From positions 62,001 through 126,000 of the forward strand of contig NZ_JAAIVB010000078.1 of NCBI RefSeq assembly GCF_010974945.1: 64,000 nucleotides of DNA, in the 5' to 3' direction. Positions within the stretch are counted from its first letter, which is position 1; each line of letters begins with the position of its first letter. Under the pieces are notes generated by a model. It was not told the DNA's origin. It searched no databases and saw only the letters and a list, made by a program, of their open reading frames with translations. A program made the position numbers and the translations under genes. Positions 46,381 through 53,880 of this stretch are shown here, piece by piece. The stretch comes from Noviherbaspirillum galbum (GTDB lineage: Bacteria; Pseudomonadota; Gammaproteobacteria; Burkholderiales; Burkholderiaceae_D).

Positions 46381-47580
46381 ATGGCGATAACGCATCCCTC
46401 TTCTCATCAGCCGCGCATCGCGCGGCAAGGTGACAAGAAAAGATTGTTCGTGGCGGTCGCGCGCCTCGTTGCGGTCAGCCTGACCGCATGGCAGCGGCAT
46501 AATCGGCCGGCGGGACCGGCCGCGCGCGCAATCGCCCTGCCCTCGCTGCATGCAAGGCAGACCGCGGCGGAAAAGCAGCCGGAGCAGGCCCGGGAGACGC
46601 GTGCCGCGCCAGGCAATGAGGAGAAGGCGGCGGACCAGAAGAAACAGGACCTGAGGAAACTGCCTTATCCCAAGGCCCTGCTGCGCATCCTGATCGACGC
46701 GGCGAAGGAATGGTCCGACCATCGCGCGGCCAGCAAGGGAGCGGCGCTCGCGCTTTATACCTTGTTTTCGCTGGCGCCGATGCTGGTGCTGGTCGTCACG
46801 ATCGCCGGCTTCTTCTTCGGAGAGGATACCGTCCGGCAGCAACTGCTGGTCCAGATGTCCAACCTGATGGGAACCCAGGGCGCCGATGCCATCAAGACGA
46901 TCCTTGCCGGCGCAAAGCACGAGGACAGCAGCGCAATCGCCGGGCTGGTGTCCGCGGCACTGGTGCTGGTCAGCGCGACCACGGCCTTTGCGGAACTCAA
47001 GGAAAGCCTGGACGAATTATGGGAAGTCCGGAAGAAGGAAACCTCCGGCATCTGGTCGCTGCTGCGCGAGCGCTTCCTCTCCCTCGGCCTCGTCATGGTG
47101 CTGGCGCTGATGGCCTTGTCTTCGCTCGCGGTGAGCACGGCGCTTGCCGCCATGGGCAATGTATGGGGAGGCGGGGCCTTCAAGGTCGTATCGCAGATCA
47201 TCTCGAACGTGGTTGCCTTCGCGATCCTCTCCGGCTTGTTCGCCGCCATTTTCAAATACCTGCCTGCGGTCAAGCTTAACTGGCGGGACGTGATCGTCGG
47301 CGCGGTCCTGACGGCCATCCTGTTTTCCGTGGGCAAGCTGGCGATTGGCTTGTATGTGTCCAAGGCAGACATCAGCTCGTCCTATGGCGCGGCGGGTTCG
47401 GTCGTCATCCTGATCACGTGGATCTATTACTCGGCGCAGATATTCTTTTACGGTTCCTTGTTCACGCATGAATACGCGACCAGGCTGGGTAGCCGCAGCG
47501 CAAGATCGGAGGGAGGGAAAGCCGCGAATGCGGCGGTGAATACGGCGTCCAAGACACCCGCGCTGGTACGCGCATACTAA
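46381..47580 (+). CDS. YihY/BrkB-family inner membrane protein
   Basis: The 399-residue protein has a hydrophilic, Arg/Ala/Glu-rich N-terminal extension of about 95 residues, then six membrane helices with the YihY/virulence-factor BrkB pattern: AAKEWSDHRAASKGAALALYTLFSLAPML, a conserved ELKESLDELWEVR loop, and GAAGSVVILITWIYYSAQIFFYGSLFTHEYA. The role of the family is unsettled (once called ribonuclease BN in error). GAAGGAGG gives a strong start. Hairpins follow the stop at 47623-47653. Confidence 0.9.
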   Translation: MAITHPSSHQPRIARQGDKKRLFVAVARLVAVSLTAWQRHNRPAGPAARAIALPSLHARQTAAEKQPEQARETRAAPGNEEKAADQKKQDLRKLPYPKALLRILIDAAKEWSDHRAASKGAALALYTLFSLAPMLVLVVTIAGFFFGEDTVRQQLLVQMSNLMGTQGADAIKTILAGAKHEDSSAIAGLVSAALVLVSATTAFAELKESLDELWEVRKKETSGIWSLLRERFLSLGLVMVLALMALSSLAVSTALAAMGNVWGGGAFKVVSQIISNVVAFAILSGLFAAIFKYLPAVKLNWRDVIVGAVLTAILFSVGKLAIGLYVSKADISSSYGAAGSVVILITWIYYSAQIFFYGSLFTHEYATRLGSRSARSEGGKAANAAVNTASKTPALVRAY

Positions 47581-47622
47581 GATTTACTGAAAAAGTTTCA
47601 CCAATCGAGAAAAATTTCTAAG

Positions 47623-47653
47623 CGCCTCGGCGAGGCGAACGTTCGCGTTCGCC
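47623..47653. terminator. Overlapping GC-rich hairpins after the YihY-like gene
   Basis: Two stems overlap here: CGCCTC-GGC-GAGGCG and GGCGAAC-N6-GTTCGCC. They lie 43 nt after the stop. No T-run follows, so termination is plausible but not certain. Confidence 0.4.
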
Positions 47654-47743
47654 CGTTGTCTTCATCTTCGATGCCCCACCGGGAATAGTGTCACGCTGCA
47701 GGTGCCCGGGCGGGTGCGATGTTCGCAGTACAACGAGGCCGCC

Positions 47744-47986
47744 ATGGAACGTTTTCAAGCAGGGCAGGTAGGCAAGACGCAACCTACCATTCATCCCCGT
47801 CGCGCCATTTCTTCGCTCGTTTCCCGCAAGCGAAAGCTCGAGGCGGCGAAACTGACGCGCCAGCAGGTATCAGACTGCATCAATATCTGGGCGCAGGTTT
47901 ACCAGCTGCGCGACGCCGACGATGCGTCGCCGGGCGCACGATCCATGCAAGCTTCCCTGAACGAAAAAAGACCCCCCGGGAAATAA
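47744..47986 (+). CDS. Small hypothetical protein, 80 residues
   Basis: The protein is basic with a helical centre (RKRKLEAAKLTRQQVSDCINIWAQVYQLRDADDA) and no membrane segment. I do not recognise it. GAGG lies 5 nt before ATG 47744, and hairpins follow the stop, which modestly supports a real gene; an in-frame upstream GTG at 47702 lacks a ribosome binding site. It converges with sbp. Confidence 0.45.
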   Translation: MERFQAGQVGKTQPTIHPRRAISSLVSRKRKLEAAKLTRQQVSDCINIWAQVYQLRDADDASPGARSMQASLNEKRPPGK

Positions 47987-48000
47987 TCACGGGGGCCGAT

Positions 48001-48028
48001 CGTTTCCGGTCGCCAAGCACCGGAAACG
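48001..48028. terminator. Hairpin between the small gene and sbp
   Basis: A perfect 9-bp stem (CGTTTCCGG and complement) with a 10-nt loop lies between two convergent genes, 26 nt past the end of sbp. It lacks a long T-run but is well placed to end both transcripts. Confidence 0.5.
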
Positions 48029-48053
48029 TGGTTGAAGCGGCGGAAGTGACGGT

Positions 48054-49064
48054 CTACTTCAGGTAGATCTGGTCGAACAGCGCGCCATCGGCGAGGTGCT
48101 TCTTCTGGATCTGGTGCCAGTCGCCGAACACTTCCTTGACGGTGAAGAGGTCGAGCTTGGCGAACTGCCGGGCATGACGCGCATAGACCGTCTTGTCCGT
48201 CGGACGGTAGAAGTGCCTTGCCGCGATTTCCTGCGCTTCCGGCGTGTACAGGTATTGCAGGTAGGCTTCGGCGACCTTGCGCGTGCCCTTCTTGTCGACC
48301 ACCTTGTCGACCACCGACACCGGCGGCTCCGCCTGAATGCTGAGCGGCGGAACGACGATGTCGAACTTCGACGGATCCTGCTTCACCGCAAGAAGCGCCT
48401 CGTCCTCCCAGGAAATCAGCGCATCGCCGATGCCGCGTTCGACAAAAGTGGTCGTCGACCCCCGTGCCCCGGAATCCAGCACCGGCACGTTCTTGTAGAA
48501 CCGGGCAATGAAGTCCTTCGCCCTGTTTTCATCACCCTGAAACGTCTTGAAGGCATACCCGTAGGCACCGAGGTAGGCCCAGCGTCCGCCGGCCGATGTC
48601 TTGGGGTTGGACGCGATGACCGACACGCCGGGCTTGACCAGATCGCTCCAATTCTTGACCTGCTTCGGATTTCCCTTGCGCACGAGGAATACCACGGTCG
48701 AGGTGTACGGCGTGCTGTTGTTCGGCAGGCGCGCCTGCCAGTTTTGCGGCAACAGCTTCGCCTGCTCCGCGATGGCGTCGATGTCGTAGGCAAGTCCGAG
48801 CGTCACGACGTCGGCTTCGAGACCGTCGATGACGGAGCGCGCCTGCTTCCCCGAGCCGCCGTGCGATTGCTTGACGGTTACCTTGTCGCCGGTCTTGTCC
48901 TGCCAGTACTTGGCAAAGACCTTGTTATATTCCGAGTACAGTTCCCTCGTCGGATCGTAGGACACGTTGAGCAACTGGACGTCGGCGGCCCGGGTGGCGC
49001 TCGAAGCGAGCGCCGTGCCGATGGCCAGGATGGCGGCCAGGCGGGTTGGGGAAATCGGGTTCAT
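48054..49064 (-). CDS. sbp: Sulfate/thiosulfate ABC transporter periplasmic binding protein
   Basis: The 336-residue protein has a signal peptide (cut near residue 26, ATRA-AD) and matches the sulfate-binding protein very closely: [53 protein letters not shown] and [12 protein letters not shown]. It binds sulfate or thiosulfate in the periplasm for the CysTWA importer, whose genes are not beside it. The gene lies immediately downstream of the replication initiator on the same strand. The coding of an orphan Sbp here suggests the transporter is elsewhere in the genome. Confidence 0.94.
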   Translation of the reverse strand: MNPISPTRLAAILAIGTALASSATRAADVQLLNVSYDPTRELYSEYNKVFAKYWQDKTGDKVTVKQSHGGSGKQARSVIDGLEADVVTLGLAYDIDAIAEQAKLLPQNWQARLPNNSTPYTSTVVFLVRKGNPKQVKNWSDLVKPGVSVIASNPKTSAGGRWAYLGAYGYAFKTFQGDENRAKDFIARFYKNVPVLDSGARGSTTTFVERGIGDALISWEDEALLAVKQDPSKFDIVVPPLSIQAEPPVSVVDKVVDKKGTRKVAEAYLQYLYTPEAQEIAARHFYRPTDKTVYARHARQFAKLDLFTVKEVFGDWHQIQKKHLADGALFDQIYLK

Positions 49065-49250
49065 GGCTTCTCCTGCGGTGTGGTGGAAGACGGCGCGCAG
49101 GATGTGTTTCCTGCGGATACCGTCGCGGCGAAGCCCACTTTAGGGAAGTTGCCTGGAGCCGGGAACGAATTTCTGCGCGCTTGTTTATGCGGTTTTTGCC
49201 GAAGTGTCCATTGCGGCCGTTGCGGCGCGCGCCCCGGCGGCAATCTCGCG

Positions 49251-50606
49251 TCAGCGCTTGCGCGCGGGACCGGCCTCTTCCTTGAGCTGGATGGCGACAT
49301 CGACCAGATCGGAGTCGCTCGGTTTTTCCCACCCTTCTTCCCATACCGAATTGCCGAGGAATTTCAGGAAGGCCGGACGCACGATCGGGCTGGCGATGCC
49401 CTTCGTCCGAAATGCCTTGCGCACCACTTCGCTTGTCGGCAATCCTTCCGCTTCGAAACGGCCGATCCATTGCCGCTGGTCGGCGTCCGGCATTTCCTGG
49501 AACATGTCGTTCAGCTCGGCGCGCTTCAATGCCATGTAATGCTCGATCAGCTTGAGCCTTTCCGCCTTGGTATCGAATACCTTGCGCGGCGCGGCGGCCG
49601 GCGCCTTCTGCTCGCCGAACTGGCCGGACTGCAGCAGCGTGGCGAGATACTTGTCCGGACTGCGCACCGGCTCCATGTTGGACCGGCTGGTGCGTTCTCC
49701 CATGATGCGGAGCGCCTCATCCATGGCCTTGGCTCCGTACTTGAGGAGATGCTTCTCTGCCCGCTCCTGGGGAATGCCTGCCTTGATGGCGGCGCCTATC
49801 GTCTTGAGGTCGACCGGCTCGATCGATTTTTCGGAAGGCGCAATCATCGGTGTCTTGCGCCGCACCCGGAACTGAAGGTCCTGGATCGCGCGTCCGGTCC
49901 GGTGCTCGACGAGTTCGATTTCGAGGTCCGATACTTCGTTGACCTTCTTGATCGCCTTCTTCAGGACATCGCGGTTGAAGATCTTGTATTCCTGGTAGGC
50001 GCTGGTCGGACTGTCCGGCGCACCTGTCAGCACGGGGCGCCACCATGCCCAGGGTTGCCGGGCGGTGAGGCCGCCCGGATTGTCGGCATAACGGCAGCAG
50101 ATTTCGTAAAGCACCAGCGAAGCCATGGTATTGAGCGACGCCTGCACCTGCAGCGACATCTTCGCAAAGCGTTGGGGATCGAGCAGTTCCTGCTTGATGT
50201 TGGGCGCATAGCTCCACTCCAGGATCAGCTCGCCCTCGCGCTGGATGAGGTCCGCATGGGCGATGAGCGCCGAGACGCTCCAGCGCGCGCCCTCTCCGAT
50301 GGTGGGCGATTGCCACTCCACCCCGGTCGTCGCCATCTGGCGAAAATACTGCTTGATGAGTTCGGTGTTGTTCGAGTTGAAATCGATGCCGGTGGCGATG
50401 TCCGCGAGCCTGACCTGGTAGCGATCCTTTCCCACGCCCTGCCGCTGCGCGTAGTGCAGCATGACGTTGTAGATCTTCCGGGCGGTGACGGTGATCTTCT
50501 CGGACTTCGGCACGATTGCCAGCGTATTAACCGGCTTGCGAAGCGGGTAATCCTGCGGGCGGGCGGGTTGCCCGTCGGACTCGCTGGAAGCAGGTTTCTT
50601 TCTCAT
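49251..50606 (-). CDS. Plasmid-type replication initiator protein (Rep_3 family-like)
   Basis: The 451-residue protein resembles the initiator replication protein family that binds iterons in plasmids and secondary replicons. A paired winged-helix region spans about residues 20-270: TVTARKIYNVMLHYAQRQG, SNNTELIKQYFRQMATTGVEW, MASLVLYEICCRYADNPGG and YKIFNRDVLKKAIKKVNEVSDLEIEL. The C-terminal 170 residues are charged and less typical. An iteron array begins just upstream (from 50663), as expected for an autoregulated initiator. The ATG at 50606 was chosen; a TTG at 50621 is possible, and neither has a strong ribosome binding site. Confidence 0.87.
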   Translation of the reverse strand: MRKKPASSESDGQPARPQDYPLRKPVNTLAIVPKSEKITVTARKIYNVMLHYAQRQGVGKDRYQVRLADIATGIDFNSNNTELIKQYFRQMATTGVEWQSPTIGEGARWSVSALIAHADLIQREGELILEWSYAPNIKQELLDPQRFAKMSLQVQASLNTMASLVLYEICCRYADNPGGLTARQPWAWWRPVLTGAPDSPTSAYQEYKIFNRDVLKKAIKKVNEVSDLEIELVEHRTGRAIQDLQFRVRRKTPMIAPSEKSIEPVDLKTIGAAIKAGIPQERAEKHLLKYGAKAMDEALRIMGERTSRSNMEPVRSPDKYLATLLQSGQFGEQKAPAAAPRKVFDTKAERLKLIEHYMALKRAELNDMFQEMPDADQRQWIGRFEAEGLPTSEVVRKAFRTKGIASPIVRPAFLKFLGNSVWEEGWEKPSDSDLVDVAIQLKEEAGPARKR

Positions 50607-50662
50607 GTGCCGTTGAAGCAAGAAGGTGGATGACTTGCCAACAGTCTACAGTGAGGCAGTTT

Positions 50663-50905
50663 TTCCTGCAATCTCACCTTCGCTTTTCAAATTCCGGCAG
50701 GGTGAGAATGCATGGTCGCGCATTCGAACACTCCCAAAAGTACTCACCTTAGATCGGGGGTGCATCGATCTGAAGGCGAAGGACGAGCGTGGAAGACCCT
50801 GCCCATATCCACTCACTTCAAGCCCCAATTCCTTTCACCGAACTTCCCAAACCCTCTCACTTTTGTCCCCAAAAGCTCTCACCTGACTTCCCATTTGTTC
50901 TCACC
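50663..50905 (+). repeat. Iteron array: 22-bp-period repeats of CCCA-N5-TCTCAC(C/T)
   Basis: The core is CCCA, five variable bases, then (T/A)(C/T)TCAC(C/T). Cores on the plus strand begin at 50733, 50802, 50824, 50846, 50868 and 50890; the last five are spaced exactly 22 bp apart, two helical turns, which is the hallmark of initiator-binding iterons. A degenerate copy begins at 50663 (TTCC head), and one copy lies in reverse orientation at 50701-50716 (head ACCA). Three further copies lie beyond parB (53379, 53803 and 53865). The initiator encoded at 49251-50606 is the expected ligand. Confidence 0.88.
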
Positions 50906-51036
50906 ATTACGCTCGTAAGTCTCTGAAGTTAAATAGGTTTTTCATTCCTATAGTCTTTTTAGGGCTTCTAGAAGGTTTACTTTTTTAGCCGGGGCGTGGC
51001 TAATTCTGTTGAATACCTAAGCTCACTGCAAAGTAT

Positions 51037-51065
51037 TTGACAGAAATTTGAGGAATTTTTATTTT
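51037..51065 (+). promoter_or_regulatory. Probable sigma-70 promoter of parAB
   Basis: TTGACA at 51037-51042 is a perfect -35 box; TATTTT at 51060-51065 follows after 17 nt and matches four of six -10 bases. The leader to parA would be about 70 nt. ParA with an N-terminal helix-turn-helix commonly represses such a promoter. Confidence 0.65.
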
Positions 51066-51141
51066 CCGAAGAATTTCCTGATTTCATGTGTAAGCAATAA
51101 GACGTAAAATACATTCATTTTGTAGAACCTATGGGGAACGC

Positions 51142-52329
51142 ATGATCCACAACATGAAGGCAACACAGAAGATCCATATCAGCGATATCGTGGATCAGGC
51201 GGAGCGCGCGGCGCAGATGGTGAACCAGATCAGGTCGAGGATGCTGGCACCGAATACGGAAAAAAACTCTCCAGTCTTTACCCTCACCCAGCTTGCCACG
51301 CTTTGCGGGATAGACAAGGGACAGGTGTCCTACCGGGTAAGCAAGGGAGACTTGCCGACAGGACAACTCAATGATAAAGGATCCCGGCGCGAATTTACAT
51401 TGGCCGAGACGAGAACATGGGTAAGGAATTATCGCTCGGAACATCTCCGGCCGGATGGTGGAAGGGCAATCACCATCGCCATCGGCAACTTCAAGGGAGG
51501 CGTGAGCAAGACGACGACGGCAATGGTGCTCGCGCAAGGATTGAGCCTTCGCGGACATCGCGTCCTGGCTATCGATGCGGATCCCCAGGGATCCCTGACG
51601 ACACTGTTCGGCATCATGCCGGACACCGAAGTCACCGAGCAGCAAACCATCGCCCCGCTGGTTTATGGCGACACGACGTCCATTCGCTCGTCCATCCAGC
51701 CAACGTACTGGGACGGGGTTGACCTCGTCGCCGCCTCGTCCACCCTGTTTTCTGCGGAGTTCGTCCTGCCGTCGCGGCAGATGAAGGACCCGGAGTTCCA
51801 GTTCTGGGATGTCATCAACCTGGGGTTGGAGGATGTGCGCGACGAGTACGACGTGATCATCATCGATACCCCGCCTTCCTTGTCCTACGTCACGATCAAT
51901 GCCTTCATGGCTGCGGACGCCTTGATCGTGCCCTTGCCGCCCAATGCGCTCGATTTCGCAAGCTCGGCGCAATTCTGGAGTCTCTTCAGCGACTTGGCGT
52001 CGAACCTGGTCGAGAACGCGGGGATCAGCAAGACCTTCGATTTCATCCATGTCTTGCTCGCGCGGGTTGACTCGGCTGACGTGGCCAGCGACGTCGTACG
52101 CTCCTGGATTGCGGCGACCTATGCCGAGAAGGTGCTTCCCGTCGAGATACCGAAGACCGCTGTAACGTCATCGAGCTCGGCGGAATTCGGGACGGTATAT
52201 GACATCAATCGTTATGAAGGAAGTGCGAAGACGTATGCCCGTGCGCGTGATGCGTACGACCGCGTCATCGATCTGGTGGAAGCGTCAATCCGAAATTCCT
52301 GGCTGAACCAACTGAGCGAAGGAGTCTGA
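51142..52329 (+). CDS. parA: ParA partition ATPase, type Ia
   Basis: The 395-residue protein has an N-terminal DNA-binding region (about residues 45-100, with FTLTQLATLCGIDKGQVSYRVSKGDLP) and a C-terminal deviant Walker ATPase. The Walker A' box is NFKGGVSKTT with Lys118 and Lys123; DADPQGSLTTLFG and IIIDTPPS complete the site. Length and the helix-turn-helix place it in the type Ia group found on plasmids and chromids, which both segregates DNA and represses its own promoter. It is followed by parB after 1 nt and shares its transcript. Confidence 0.96.
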   Translation: MIHNMKATQKIHISDIVDQAERAAQMVNQIRSRMLAPNTEKNSPVFTLTQLATLCGIDKGQVSYRVSKGDLPTGQLNDKGSRREFTLAETRTWVRNYRSEHLRPDGGRAITIAIGNFKGGVSKTTTAMVLAQGLSLRGHRVLAIDADPQGSLTTLFGIMPDTEVTEQQTIAPLVYGDTTSIRSSIQPTYWDGVDLVAASSTLFSAEFVLPSRQMKDPEFQFWDVINLGLEDVRDEYDVIIIDTPPSLSYVTINAFMAADALIVPLPPNALDFASSAQFWSLFSDLASNLVENAGISKTFDFIHVLLARVDSADVASDVVRSWIAATYAEKVLPVEIPKTAVTSSSSAEFGTVYDINRYEGSAKTYARARDAYDRVIDLVEASIRNSWLNQLSEGV

Positions 52330-52330
52330 T

Positions 52331-53305
52331 GTGTCAATCAAAGATCGTCTGAGCCGCAAGACGGAGGGCCTGGTCGTACCTAACAAGTCGGATGCCGCGG
52401 CGGCTCCGACGCCGTTGCGAACCAGCCCGGGGCAAATGCTCATGGTGAATTCGTTGATGAAGGAAAGCAATGAAAAGCTGGCCAAGCTGGAGGCGCAACT
52501 CAAGGACTTTGAAGGCACGCTTCCGGTTCGGCTGATCGATGCCAATGATGTCGTTCCGTCGCGTTGGGCAAATCGGGATGCCCAGGGTTTTGATACACCC
52601 GAGTTCGCCGCGCTTAGGGAAGAGATCGCTTCTGGAGACGGAAATGTCCAGCCGATCAAGGTAAGGCCACTGAAAGATCAGGCTGGAAAGTATGAAATTG
52701 TCTTCGGCCACCGACGGCATCGCGCTTGCCTTGAGCTTGGCAAGCCGGTGCTGGCAATGGTCGAGGAAGTGTCGGACACCGAGTTGTTCAAGGAGATGGA
52801 CCGGGAGAACCGCAGCCGGCTTGATCTCTCGCCTTGGGAGCAGGGAATGATGTATCGCCGGGCGCTCGATGAAAAGTTGTTCTCTTCGCAGGAGCAACTA
52901 GCGCGCGAGCTTGGTGTCGATGCCGGAAATGTGAGCAAGGCGCTCAAATTGGCCGCACTGGACAAGGTAATCGTGGAGGCATTCAAGTCACCCCTGGATT
53001 TGCAATACCGCTGGGCGAAACCGTTGCTTGAAGCCTCTCAGCGCGATAGTGCACTTGTTGCGTCGAGGGCTGATGAGTTGAGGAAGAATGGTGTTGGAAC
53101 CTTGGCGCCAAAGGATGTTTATGAATACCTGATTGGAGCCGAACCGAAGCAGCGGGATGATGTGTTGTTGGCGGTTGATGGGGTGGTAAAGGGGCGGCTT
53201 TCTCGAGGCAAGGATGAGGTGATGATTCGTTTCGAGAAGGGGACGTTGAATGACCGGCGTTTCGAAGAATTGCGTGAGATCCTGAACGAATGGCTTGGCA
53301 GCTAG
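52331..53305 (+). CDS. parB: ParB partition protein (CTPase, centromere-binding)
   Basis: The 324-residue protein has the ParB/Srx N-terminal domain with FGHRRHRAC (residues about 125-132) and RENRSRLDLSPWEQG (about 158-171), which form the CTP-binding pocket, then a helix-turn-helix near residues 185-210 (SQEQLARELGVDAGNVSKALKLAALD). It binds parS and works with ParA. It starts with GTG, GGAG lying 6 nt upstream, and directly follows the parA stop. A hairpin terminator follows at 53324. Candidate parS sites are at 53331 and 53765. Confidence 0.95.
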   Translation: MSIKDRLSRKTEGLVVPNKSDAAAAPTPLRTSPGQMLMVNSLMKESNEKLAKLEAQLKDFEGTLPVRLIDANDVVPSRWANRDAQGFDTPEFAALREEIASGDGNVQPIKVRPLKDQAGKYEIVFGHRRHRACLELGKPVLAMVEEVSDTELFKEMDRENRSRLDLSPWEQGMMYRRALDEKLFSSQEQLARELGVDAGNVSKALKLAALDKVIVEAFKSPLDLQYRWAKPLLEASQRDSALVASRADELRKNGVGTLAPKDVYEYLIGAEPKQRDDVLLAVDGVVKGRLSRGKDEVMIRFEKGTLNDRRFEELREILNEWLGS

Positions 53306-53323
53306 ACCTGGTTCATATGATGC

Positions 53324-53355
53324 AAAAGAGGTTGTACGGTACAACCTCTTTTTTT
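53324..53355 (+). terminator. Terminator of parAB, built on a palindrome
   Basis: AAAAGAGGTTGTAC and its exact complement surround a single G, and the right arm runs into seven T residues (53349-53355). The stem is perfect. It lies 18 nt after the parB stop. The inner 15 bp is the candidate parS. Confidence 0.88.
53331..53345. promoter_or_regulatory. Candidate parS (centromere) copy 1
   Basis: The 15-bp palindrome GTTGTACGGTACAAC lies inside the parB terminator. Its exact reverse complement occurs 434 bp further on, in the same non-coding region. Recurrence next to parB suggests a ParB site, although it does not match the chromosomal parS consensus TGTTTCACGTGAAACA. Confidence 0.5.
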
Positions 53356-53378
53356 CGCCTAACGCTTTCTGTTAGCCT

Positions 53379-53394
53379 CCCAAATCTTCTCACC
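53379..53394 (+). repeat. Solitary iteron copy downstream of parB
   Basis: The bases CCCAAATCTTCTCACC match the CCCA-N5-TCTCACC iteron core exactly. It lies 2.5 kb from the main array. Confidence 0.75.
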
Positions 53395-53764
53395 TAACAG
53401 ATTTGAACGGCGAAACTTGCTTGTCTTCAGCCTAGTGGCGGGTCGCGGTTGCTGAGATGTTTGGTTGGGTGCCCCGACCCCGAAGCGCAAAGTGACCTGA
53501 TTGGTATGTGGTGAATCGTCTTAAATATACGCCCGGCAGCTCGGTAGCTGGGAAGCACCCGTAGTGAGTTCTGTTTGTGACTGGTGATTGCGAGCCGACG
53601 ATTTTCTTACTGGAGAGCATGTCCGCGTTACGCTTAACGGTTTAGAGTCATGCACCCGCCACTCCTTATATCGAATTATGCCGGTTTAAGCAGGCGCACG
53701 ATACTTAGCAAGTGCGAAACATACACTCATTCCAATGCTACCTCTCGCGAGCACCCGATTCGGA

Positions 53765-53779
53765 GTTGTACCGTACAAC
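53765..53779. promoter_or_regulatory. Candidate parS (centromere) copy 2
   Basis: GTTGTACCGTACAAC is the exact reverse complement of copy 1. It is not followed by a T-run and does not sit at a gene end, which argues that the palindrome has a role beyond termination. Confidence 0.5.
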
Positions 53780-53802
53780 CGAGCTAGGCTCGACCCAGAC
53801 TT

Positions 53803-53880
53803 CCCAAAACCTCTCACCTAAAACCCATTCTGGCCCCCTGCCCCATATAGGGCTTCAATGGCTTCCCAAATCTTCTCACT
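53803..53880 (+). repeat. Two more iteron copies, at and inside the recombinase gene end
   Basis: Cores CCCAAAACCTCTCACC (53803-53818) and CCCAAATCTTCTCACT (53865-53880) match the iteron pattern. They straddle the stop codon of the minus-strand recombinase gene; the second lies within its coding sequence. Confidence 0.75.

Larger units (their letters stand above)
50607..51141. other. Probable replication origin: iterons plus AT-rich region
   Basis: These 535 bases between the initiator gene and parA contain no gene. The left half holds the iterons annotated separately (50663-50905). The right half, about 50925-51130, is strikingly AT-rich for this genome and could be the unwinding element. 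No DnaA box matching TTATCCACA was found; TCATCCACC on the minus strand near 50625 is a weak partial match. A weak promoter for the initiator gene (TTGCAG, 17 nt, TAGACT on the minus strand) would overlap the first iteron. Confidence 0.75.
53306..53817. other. Non-coding region after parB with iterons and candidate centromere sites
   Basis: No credible gene is seen in these 512 bases. They contain the parB terminator, two iteron cores (53379-53394 and 53803-53818) and two copies of a palindrome in opposite orientation. A short hairpin-forming stretch (CCCGGCAGCT and partial complement) lies near 53531-53555. The region could be a second part of the origin, a copy-number or incompatibility locus, and/or the centromere. 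Confidence 0.6.

Noticed and set aside
48096-50633. An 845-codon plus-strand frame crossing sbp and the initiator gene
   Set aside because: It spans two clear minus-strand genes and the gap between them, with Arg/His/Leu-rich shadow composition.
50620-50640. A DnaA box next to the initiator gene
   Set aside because: The best match on the minus strand is TCATCCACC, which departs from TTATCCACA at three positions.
53432-53620. A 62-codon minus-strand frame in the region after parB
   Set aside because: It has no ribosome binding site, domain or hydrophobic pattern, and lies in origin-like non-coding DNA.
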